A program made the translations under genes and the position numbers. Shown one piece after another: positions 30,717-36,638 of a stretch of 38,016 nucleotides of DNA. A model generated the notes under the pieces. That model saw only the letters and a program-made list of their open reading frames with translations. It had not been told where the DNA came from and did no database searches. The stretch comes from VEQN01 sp036405975 (GTDB lineage Bacteria > Patescibacteriota > Minisyncoccia > Phycocordibacterales > CAIZLB01), in NCBI GenBank assembly GCA_036405975.1, contig DASWWM010000033.1, forward strand, positions 1 through 38,016. Direction: 5' to 3'. Position 1 is the stretch's first letter; every line of letters begins with the position of its first letter.

Positions 30717-30965
30717 GTGGCCAAGCTTGCCGCTGGCATAAAGGCACATTCGGAAACGATCCTTTCTGAGGATGGGCGGCACAAGGTGATAGGAAAGCTT
30801 TCGTACTCATGCCAGACGGCCTTGCGCAATCTGGCGGTCATGGCATATAGATCACGAGTTCAGGCCACTGACGACCCTTTTCTTGATATAATCAATGGGT
30901 GGAAATTAAGAAAATTGGCACCCTGCTGCATGCGAACAATGTCGGATACTTTGTATCCGACCTGA
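30717..30965 (+). CDS. Possible small helical protein (weak)
   Basis: A GTG-initiated frame of 82 codons. The first 60 read like a helical protein (AAGIKAHSETILSEDGRHKV, then ALRNLAVMAYRSRVQ), but the last 20 residues overlap the promoter and start of the next gene and read poorly. It begins 16 bases after the previous stop, so coupling is possible. It may be a real short gene, a remnant, or chance. Confidence 0.3.
   Translation: MAKLAAGIKAHSETILSEDGRHKVIGKLSYSCQTALRNLAVMAYRSRVQATDDPFLDIINGWKLRKLAPCCMRTMSDTLYPT
30884..30892 (+). promoter_or_regulatory. Extended -10 box (TGATATAAT), leaderless type, of the first nucleotidyltransferase gene
   Basis: TGATATAAT ends 6 bases before the GTG at 30899. 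The box is identical to the ones at ftsE and at the small basic peptide. Confidence 0.6.
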
Positions 30966-31690
30966 AAGGCAACCTGATTCAACCCGAATGGGATGTTGCC
31001 GTGAAGGCCGCCGTAGGAATTCTCAGAAAGGATATTCCTGGCATTGTGTCGGTGTATGTGAGAGGCTCCGTTGCGACTGGCCGGGCTATAGAAGGAGTCT
31101 CCGATATTGATTTCTTTGTCATTACAAAAAAGACGACACGGGATGTGTACAAACAGCGAGCGTATGCCGGCCTCAGCACTCTAAACGAGAATTTTCCGTA
31201 CGTGAGCAGGTTTGATGTCGGATACTATACGCATGAACAGATTCTGAACGTCAAAGAGAGGGTGCTTATCAAGCTCAGGGCAGTATGCGTACATGGAAAG
31301 GACATCAGTGGAGAAATCCCGATGCTTCGGCCGGGAAGGGATGTGTGCGTGACTTTGCTTGGGCTTGAAAAAGAAATTGAGCAAACAATGAGCGAGATTC
31401 AGGACGGATATTACACGTCTGAGAATACAAAAGCGATGTGCACGTGGATGATGAAGAGGCTCGTGCGTGCAGGGCTAGAGCTGGTTTCAGAGCGACAGAA
31501 GGCATATTCGAGAGACCTGTTCGTCTGCCACGAAGCATTTTGCTTGCATTATCCTGAACTTGAAAAGATATCTTACAGGGCAATGGAACTGGCGTTGTAT
31601 CCTGAAGACGATCTTGGGCAGATAAAAGAGATGATTCGGAGTCTCGGTGGATTTCTGGTGCAAGAATCAAAGAGAATGGCTTTAATATAA
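30899..31690 (+). CDS. Pol-beta-type nucleotidyltransferase 1
   Basis: A 263-residue protein with the nucleotidyltransferase signature RGSVATGRAIEGVSDIDFFV: Gly56-Ser57 and the metal-binding Asp69 and Asp71, followed by a helical C-terminal domain (about 140-263). Proteins of this superfamily add AMP or other NMPs to small molecules (as aminoglycoside nucleotidyltransferases do), to tRNA or to proteins. The substrate cannot be told. It starts at GTG, directly after an extended -10 box, so it is probably leaderless. It is convergent with the tRNA-synthetase-like gene and lies in the same cluster as a second nucleotidyltransferase. Confidence 0.75.
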   Translation: MEIKKIGTLLHANNVGYFVSDLKGNLIQPEWDVAVKAAVGILRKDIPGIVSVYVRGSVATGRAIEGVSDIDFFVITKKTTRDVYKQRAYAGLSTLNENFPYVSRFDVGYYTHEQILNVKERVLIKLRAVCVHGKDISGEIPMLRPGRDVCVTLLGLEKEIEQTMSEIQDGYYTSENTKAMCTWMMKRLVRAGLELVSERQKAYSRDLFVCHEAFCLHYPELEKISYRAMELALYPEDDLGQIKEMIRSLGGFLVQESKRMALI

Positions 31691-31722
31691 AAAACCTACT
31701 CACTGCATTGCAGCTTTCGGTT

Positions 31723-32853
31723 TCATGAGAGAGCATCGAACAGCTTGCTCTCATTGGTTTGCAACTCTCTTTTTTGCCGGAGGGCTTTAAGGAGTTTTAT
31801 TACGCTGTCCCGCTTGAGAATGCCGATCGCCTCCTCAATGGTGCAGTCTGTTCCGTGCGCATCCCTCCTGACAGGGTCATTTCTGAGGCTTTTTTCGATG
31901 ATGTCGATTTCGTCAGTCGGAACCATGCTGTAATGCCGGGACCACTGAAGTGAGGCTGCAAGCAGGGTCTTGGCACGGCTTGAGTCTCCGCATAGCTGCA
32001 CGAGCTCGAGAATCGTAGTCTTTTTATTCACAGGGGAAGATTCGGGAAACTGAAGCAGCGGATGGATTACAATTTTCATTTTGATATGCGGATAATGCAT
32101 TTCGGTAAAAAGTGCAACCTTGACCGCCTCAGTCATCGAATCCCTTCCTGCTACAAGGCAAAATTCACTCTCGCCTGTTAATTCGTGCAGATATGCAATT
32201 TGGTGCATCCAGCAGAAGTCAGGATCAATCATTTTCTCTTCAACAACAAAGCCTGAGGGCCTTGCATGTCTTGAGAATATGACAGGGCGGCTGGTTATTT
32301 CAGCAACCAATGAACTCGAACGCCCAGAGAGCGCATGAGGCAGCACGTTGGCATCTCCCGGCCTGAAGTTCTCGTGAAAGAATGCTTCTTGCGTGGTTTG
32401 TGAAAGCGGGCTGTCGCAAAGCTTGCAGTAGAAGGTTCCGTTTCGCTCTCGAACGAAGTCGGATCGGTTCTGTGCCAAAACTTGTTCAAGCACTTCCTTA
32501 GGGGATTCAACTTTGCCGCACGAACAATGGAGTATTTCCATCGCCTTTCTTCCGCATTGCTTTGTTGCAAGCATCCGCTGAATACTGTCGGATACGAATC
32601 CAAGAAATCCGGGATCTTTGTCATGGAATTCGAGCCCGGCCGGATATGTGCCGAGCTTCGACATGTCTTCTCTGTATGTTCTCAATAAAACATCGTCAGC
32701 AATCGGTAATTTGTCCCGAAGGCTTGATGAATTGACCGACAGCACATGTTTGCTGCCAGTTATTCTTGCCAATGCGGCTACGACGAATGCAGTTGTCGCA
32801 ATGCGAAAAGGCCTACCTGGACGGTAGCTAATGGGGAGTGATGTAATGTGCAT
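31723..32853 (-). CDS. Class I aminoacyl-tRNA synthetase-like protein without HIGH and KMSKS
   Basis: A 376-residue protein whose order of segments follows the catalytic domain of glutamyl-tRNA synthetase. N-terminus: PISYRPGRPFRIATTAFVVA then ALARITGSKHVLSV, where GluRS has the HIGH helix; here the HIGH position reads FRIA (16-19). A probable zinc site follows (Cys110, Cys112, Cys143, Cys146), as in Glu-Q-RS. Then HQIAYLHELTGESEFCLVAG, RDS and HPLLQFPESSPVNKKTT correspond to the VIRGED and KLSKR region, with VNKKT (275-279) in place of KLSKR. The anticodon-binding domain is missing. Thus it may bind an aminoacyl-adenylate, an amino acid or a tRNA end without normal catalysis. It is divergent from the second nucleotidyltransferase gene. 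The family call is by eye. Confidence 0.5.
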   Translation of the reverse strand: MHITSLPISYRPGRPFRIATTAFVVAALARITGSKHVLSVNSSSLRDKLPIADDVLLRTYREDMSKLGTYPAGLEFHDKDPGFLGFVSDSIQRMLATKQCGRKAMEILHCSCGKVESPKEVLEQVLAQNRSDFVRERNGTFYCKLCDSPLSQTTQEAFFHENFRPGDANVLPHALSGRSSSLVAEITSRPVIFSRHARPSGFVVEEKMIDPDFCWMHQIAYLHELTGESEFCLVAGRDSMTEAVKVALFTEMHYPHIKMKIVIHPLLQFPESSPVNKKTTILELVQLCGDSSRAKTLLAASLQWSRHYSMVPTDEIDIIEKSLRNDPVRRDAHGTDCTIEEAIGILKRDSVIKLLKALRQKRELQTNESKLFDALS

Positions 32854-32869
32854 GGTCTTTAAATCTGGG

Positions 32870-32879
32870 GTAATATTAC
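32870..32879. promoter_or_regulatory. Palindromic -10 region shared by divergent genes
   Basis: GTAATATTAC is a perfect palindrome that offers a TAATAT box on both strands: 17 or so bases from the start of the synthetase-like gene (32853) and 12 from that of nucleotidyltransferase 2 (32891). One small region may drive both genes. Confidence 0.4.
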
Positions 32880-32890
32880 ATCCGATTTAC

Positions 32891-33637
32891 ATGGTGTCAA
32901 TGAAAATTTCAAAAGAAAATATGCTTGATTTGATGGCTCGAATTGTGGATGAAATACGTGCTGGATTCGGAGAGGAGAGGCTTGTGTGTATCATGCAATA
33001 TGGATCAAGTTTGGCGGAATCGGAGCGAATCCCAAACGACGTGGATATCCTGATTCTTGCCGACTCCTATCATCCTGAAGACCTGGCAGTCATTAGACGC
33101 CTCGGCAAGAAATACCCAGTTGACTTGTTTGTCGATTATAAAGATGAATTGGAGCAGAAGGGCATTGAATATTATCAGCGAGGCTGGCATGGCACTTATT
33201 TTATTGCCATTATGGCATGCGCTCGTCTGCTCTACGGACACAACTACTACAAGGAGGCGGCGTCTCTTTTGCCAGAGAGGACAATGAAGAGAGATTTGCT
33301 TTATAGAATTGAGGAGTATTTTTATCGACTTCAGAAAGAGTATGTTCAGGATGATGCCGTTGATTTTCATAAAGCCATAAAGCTTATTTCGAGAATCTGC
33401 ACGGACCTCTTGCTCTTCTCGGGAGATCTTACGTTCGAAGCGCATCAACGGATTCATTATCTGGACATCATTCGCGACGAAGTTGAAAAGTCGGCACTGT
33501 TCGATGGCGAACTTGCTGCCAGAGTTAAGGGCATCCTTGTTTCCAATGACATTGGTCAGATTCCTGAGCTTGTGGGCGCATTGCACAAGCTGTATCTGGC
33601 ATGCTTTGATAATTGGAAAAAAGGGGATATCATCTAG
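32891..33637 (+). CDS. Pol-beta-type nucleotidyltransferase 2
   Basis: A 248-residue protein. The signature YGSSLAESERIPNDVDILIL holds Gly38-Ser39 and the metal-binding Asp50 and Asp52; DLFVDY follows as the third acidic strand. The remainder (110-248) is helical, with conserved-looking EEYFYRLQKEY and HKAIKLISRI, as in the helical partner domains of small nucleotidyltransferases. It is not a close copy of nucleotidyltransferase 1. The hydrolase gene begins 2 bases after its stop and the phosphatase-like gene follows, so it is the first gene of a three-gene operon. Met 32900 is an alternative start. Confidence 0.75.
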   Translation: MVSMKISKENMLDLMARIVDEIRAGFGEERLVCIMQYGSSLAESERIPNDVDILILADSYHPEDLAVIRRLGKKYPVDLFVDYKDELEQKGIEYYQRGWHGTYFIAIMACARLLYGHNYYKEAASLLPERTMKRDLLYRIEEYFYRLQKEYVQDDAVDFHKAIKLISRICTDLLLFSGDLTFEAHQRIHYLDIIRDEVEKSALFDGELAARVKGILVSNDIGQIPELVGALHKLYLACFDNWKKGDII

Positions 33638-33639
33638 GC

Positions 33640-34353
33640 ATGAAGGGACTTTATGTCGGCAATCAATACGTTGAGTACGACCTGTCTCCTGTTGGACAGG
33701 GAAAGAAGGCCGCAATATTTTTGCTCGGCTTGCCGGGTAGCCCTAAACGATATGCTGTATTTGAAGATTTCAAGAATGACGGTTTCGACATCTTCTTGCC
33801 ACGCTACGAAGGGACGTGGGAATCCAAAGGCATTTTTCTTGAGAATTCGCCGGTGCAAGCCATCGACGAGCTTTCAAGCTTGATCCATTCAGGGTTGGAC
33901 CTTGGTGGTGCGACTTATGCAGCAGACAGTATCTATGTGATGGGTGCGAGTTTCGGAGGAGGCGTCGCGCTTTCTATCCAAGACCATGATTTTATCAAGG
34001 GCGTGTGCGCATTGTCGCCCGTAGTCAGTTTCGCAGAAGTTGTCGGCATCGAGACTCTTGGTAAGTATCTCGGCGCTGCAGAGGCCGATCATTATCGATT
34101 CAATAGTGACCGGTGGGGTAAATTGATCAGCGATAATTTGTATTGCCCTTCAAAATTGACTTACCTTGATTCCACGAAGATCCTGATTCTTGCAGGGGAG
34201 GATGATGACCAAATCCTTGCCAAAAGCGTATCTCGGTATGCCATTGATCGAAACATTCAGCATGAGATTTTCGCAAGCACCGGCCACATCACATTTTCGC
34301 GTCTGACTAAAAGCATGGTCGATTTGATATTAAATTTCTTTAAGCAAAAGTAA
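33640..34353 (+). CDS. Alpha/beta hydrolase (prolyl-oligopeptidase-like)
   Basis: A 237-residue hydrolase with the nucleophile elbow GASFGGG (Ser104), an acid in ILILAGEDDDQI (Asp188-190) and the base His216 in STGHITF, the complete triad at normal spacing. The first strands LLGLPGSPKRYAVFEDF and GFDIFLPRYEGTWES match acyl-peptidase-like and S9-type hydrolases, but there is no propeller domain. It may cleave an ester or amide product of the neighbouring enzymes. It is the second gene of the operon, 2 bases after the nucleotidyltransferase and 8 bases before the phosphatase-like gene. Confidence 0.75.
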   Translation: MKGLYVGNQYVEYDLSPVGQGKKAAIFLLGLPGSPKRYAVFEDFKNDGFDIFLPRYEGTWESKGIFLENSPVQAIDELSSLIHSGLDLGGATYAADSIYVMGASFGGGVALSIQDHDFIKGVCALSPVVSFAEVVGIETLGKYLGAAEADHYRFNSDRWGKLISDNLYCPSKLTYLDSTKILILAGEDDDQILAKSVSRYAIDRNIQHEIFASTGHITFSRLTKSMVDLILNFFKQK

Positions 34354-34361
34354 TTTTATTC

Positions 34362-35117
34362 GTGAATTACAACTCTGTCATAGAAAAGATAAAGAACGTC
34401 GGCGAACTGATTGCGGCTGATGCTGGCCGTGTTCCGGATATCGGAATAGAAAAGCAATGGCTAACTGAAAGGGATTTGTTTGTCGAAAGAGAGTTGGTCC
34501 GGCATGTATCCTCGCTCGATTCCAAGGCGAATTTCTATGCTGAGGAGCTTCATAACGAGGCTGTTCAGTCTGATAGCGTATGGGTTATGGACCCAATCAG
34601 CAATACCTTTAACTTCATACACGGGCTTCCAGGCTATGCAATTTCAGTAAGCCATCTGGTGCGGGGCGAGGCTGTTTTTGCTGCGATATACGATCCGGCT
34701 TCACGAGAGATGTTTACTGCGGAAAAAGGTACGGGTTCGTTTTTGAACGGAGTTCGGATATCCGTGAAAGCTTCCAGCGATGGGGCGATCCTGCTCGGAG
34801 GGGCGGGCAAGGAGGGCACCCTGGAACGTACGAAAGAGATTTACAAGTCCGGCGTCGTAAGGAACTTCGGATCAGTCGCATTGCATTATGCATATGTGGC
34901 ATGTGGTCGGGCTGCCGCGGCGATCACTTTCAACAAGGATACGTTTCCGGAATTTGCCGGAAAATTACTAGTTGAGGAGGCGGGAGGAAGGTTCACTGAT
35001 TTTTTCGGAAACCGGTTGTCCATTGTTCCAGCGGGAATTATAGCAACCAACGGAGACCTGCATGATTTCTATATCCAGGTGCTGAGTCCCAAAGACGTAT
35101 CAATCAAAAAAACATGA
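34362..35117 (+). CDS. Inositol-monophosphatase-like protein with lost catalytic aspartates
   Basis: A 251-residue member of the IMPase/CysQ superfamily by overall pattern: LTERDLFVE (about 34-42), FYAEEL (58-63), WVMDPISNTFNFIHGLPGYA, and the C-terminal LLVEEAGGRFTDFFG. The metal site is broken. The family motif DPxDGT is DPISNT (77-82), with Ser for the second Asp, and the conserved Asp before AAG is replaced in FPEFAG (195-200). Glu61-Glu62 and Asp77 remain. It is probably not an ordinary phosphatase and may be a binding or regulatory protein. It starts at GTG 8 bases after the hydrolase, and its stop overlaps the ATG of the next gene by four bases (ATGA). Confidence 0.65.
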   Translation: MNYNSVIEKIKNVGELIAADAGRVPDIGIEKQWLTERDLFVERELVRHVSSLDSKANFYAEELHNEAVQSDSVWVMDPISNTFNFIHGLPGYAISVSHLVRGEAVFAAIYDPASREMFTAEKGTGSFLNGVRISVKASSDGAILLGGAGKEGTLERTKEIYKSGVVRNFGSVALHYAYVACGRAAAAITFNKDTFPEFAGKLLVEEAGGRFTDFFGNRLSIVPAGIIATNGDLHDFYIQVLSPKDVSIKKT

Positions 35118-35482
35118 ACACATACAAAACCGTAAACGAATACATCAAGGCAACCCCGAAAGAATTCGTACCCAAGCTCAAAGAAATGCGTGCTCTGACC
35201 AAGAAGCTCATTCCGCAGGGCGAAGAGGTCATCAAATACGGCATGCCTGCCATCCAGCTGGGCGGAAAGAATTTCATCTACTTCGCCGCGATGAAAGGGC
35301 ATCTCGGCTTCTATCCGGAACCGTCGGGAGTGAAGGCATTCGAGGCCGATCTTAAGAAAAAGGGAATCGACTATTCGAAAGGCTGCATCCGGTTTCGGTA
35401 TGACAAGCCGCTGCCTGTTGGGCTCATTACAAAAATCATCAAGTTTCGGCTCAAGGGTGAAAAGAAGCCAGTCGTAAAATAA
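35114..35482 (+). CDS. DUF1801-family protein
   Basis: A 122-residue protein of the DUF1801 (YdhG-like) family: start TVNEYIKATPKEFVPKLKEM, then EEVIKYGMPAIQLGGKNFIY, FAAMKGHLGFYPEPSGVKAF, and the final IRFRYDKPLPVGLITKIIKF. These segments match the family well. The fold is a small alpha/beta barrel of unknown function, sometimes found near stress genes. Its ATG overlaps the previous stop in ATGA, so it is translationally coupled to the phosphatase-like gene. Confidence 0.85.
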   Translation: MNTYKTVNEYIKATPKEFVPKLKEMRALTKKLIPQGEEVIKYGMPAIQLGGKNFIYFAAMKGHLGFYPEPSGVKAFEADLKKKGIDYSKGCIRFRYDKPLPVGLITKIIKFRLKGEKKPVVK

Positions 35483-35493
35483 TATTCTTGAAT

Positions 35494-35931
35494 ATGCAAA
35501 ACCTACAATTTTCAATCGACATACGTGCTCCGAAGGAAAAAATCTGGAACATTCTTTGGGACAATGCGACGTTCCGCGACTGGGCCAACAATATTGATCC
35601 GGGTATGTATCTGGCTGGCACGCTGGAAGAGGGTGCCGAGGTTCAGTTCTGTTCGGCCAGTGCCGAGTATGCGGTCAGGAGCTTGGTGGAGAAATTCGTG
35701 CCAACCGAGATCGCGTCTTTCCGGCATCTTGCAGATACCATGAATGGCGGCACCGAGGAGAGGGAACATGAATGGACGGGCGGAGTGGAGAGCTATGCGC
35801 TCACGGAGCATGACGGTGTCACTACGCTCTCAATCTCATCGGGAACTCCTCCGGAACAGGTTGAGAATTTCAATGCAATCTGGCCGAAGGTTTTGGGACG
35901 AATCAAGGAGCTGGCGGAGGCCGGCGAATAA
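35494..35931 (+). CDS. AHSA1/SRPBCC-type protein
   Basis: A 145-residue protein of the START-like (SRPBCC) fold, AHSA1 group: the start IDIRAPKEKIWNILWDNATF with RDW, then EGAEVQFC, HEWTGGVESYALTEHDGVTT and the terminal helix NAIWPKVLGRIKELA. The fold forms a hydrophobic pocket for small ligands; AHSA1-like proteins have varied and mostly unknown ligands. It follows the DUF1801 gene by 11 bases, probably in the same transcript, and a terminator closes the operon. A TTG at 35488 is an alternative start. Confidence 0.85.
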   Translation: MQNLQFSIDIRAPKEKIWNILWDNATFRDWANNIDPGMYLAGTLEEGAEVQFCSASAEYAVRSLVEKFVPTEIASFRHLADTMNGGTEEREHEWTGGVESYALTEHDGVTTLSISSGTPPEQVENFNAIWPKVLGRIKELAEAGE

Positions 35932-35954
35932 AGGAGGGGCGTTTGCTCTGGATG

Positions 35955-35984
35955 AGCCCGGACTGTAAAAGTCCGGGCTTTTTA
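35955..35984 (+). terminator. Intrinsic terminator of the cluster operon
   Basis: A perfect 10-bp stem (AGCCCGGACT and complement) with loop GTAAA and TTTTT. It ends the run of genes from 32891. Confidence 0.9.
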
Positions 35985-36005
35985 CCTGATATTGTCGCCG
36001 TATTT

Positions 36006-36014
36006 TGCTACAAT
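36006..36014 (+). promoter_or_regulatory. Extended -10 box (TGCTACAAT), leaderless type
   Basis: TGCTACAAT ends 6 bases before the ATG at 36021, so transcription should begin at the start codon. Confidence 0.55.
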
Positions 36015-36020
36015 CAACCC

Positions 36021-36584
36021 ATGAGAAAACTTATCATGTGGAATGTCATCACGGTCGACGGATGTTTCGAGGGCGAGAAACCCTGGGACCTCGCTTTTCA
36101 TGAGCGTATTTGGGGAAAGGAACTTGAGGACTTTGGCCGCGAACAGGTGGCATCTGCGGATATGATCATCTACGGGGAGCGCACATATAAAGGCATGGCT
36201 GAATATTGGACCAAAGCGGATCCTGAAAATGCCGAGACTGCGGCTGCGCTGAATGCAATTCCGAAAATCGTATGCTCTCGAACTCTGGAAAAGGCGGAAT
36301 GGAATAATACGACTATTGTCCGCGATGCGGTCGTCGAGCTTGCGAAGCTTAAGGAACAGGGCGATGGGAATATGTTCGTATTCGGAAGCGGCATTCTTTC
36401 CGAGTCGCTCATGAATGCCGGTCTATTCGACGAGTACCGCTTGGCGGTCGCACCTGTGATTCTTGGCAAGGGAAGGCATCTGTTCACGGAAGGAACGGAT
36501 CGTCAGAATCTGAAGCTGATCGAGTCACGGCAGCTTGAGACTGGCGGCGTCATTCTCAAATATGCTCCGGCTTCACAAATCTAA
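36021..36584 (+). CDS. Dihydrofolate-reductase/RibD C-terminal-like reductase
   Basis: A 187-residue protein of the RibD C-terminal/DHFR-like family: MRKLIMWNVITVDGCFEG (first strand and substrate loop), then IIYGERTYKGMAEYW, VCSRTLEKAEW, and the nucleotide-binding FVFGSGILSESLMNAG with VAPVILGKG. These are typical of the small stand-alone NADPH-dependent reductases usually called dihydrofolate reductase family protein, most of unknown substrate. It may or may not reduce dihydrofolate. The frame is open from 35943, but that part lies in the terminator; ATG 36021 follows a -10 box directly. Confidence 0.85.
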   Translation: MRKLIMWNVITVDGCFEGEKPWDLAFHERIWGKELEDFGREQVASADMIIYGERTYKGMAEYWTKADPENAETAAALNAIPKIVCSRTLEKAEWNNTTIVRDAVVELAKLKEQGDGNMFVFGSGILSESLMNAGLFDEYRLAVAPVILGKGRHLFTEGTDRQNLKLIESRQLETGGVILKYAPASQI

Positions 36585-36586
36585 AT

Positions 36587-36602
36587 AATGCGAGCTCGCA
36601 TT
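36587..36602. other. 16-base palindrome before the crtI-like gene
   Basis: AATGCGAGCTCGCATT is a perfect palindrome lying between the stop of the reductase gene and the -10 box of the next gene (36613). It may be an operator or a weak terminator; there is no T run. Confidence 0.35.
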
Positions 36603-36612
36603 CGGCCTTCTT

Positions 36613-36621
36613 TGGTATAAT
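36613..36621 (+). promoter_or_regulatory. Extended -10 box (TGGTATAAT) of the crtI-like gene
   Basis: A perfect TGNTATAAT box, 17 bases before the ATG, giving a leader of about 10 bases. Confidence 0.6.
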
Positions 36622-36638
36622 CAAGCATCACTGAAAAT

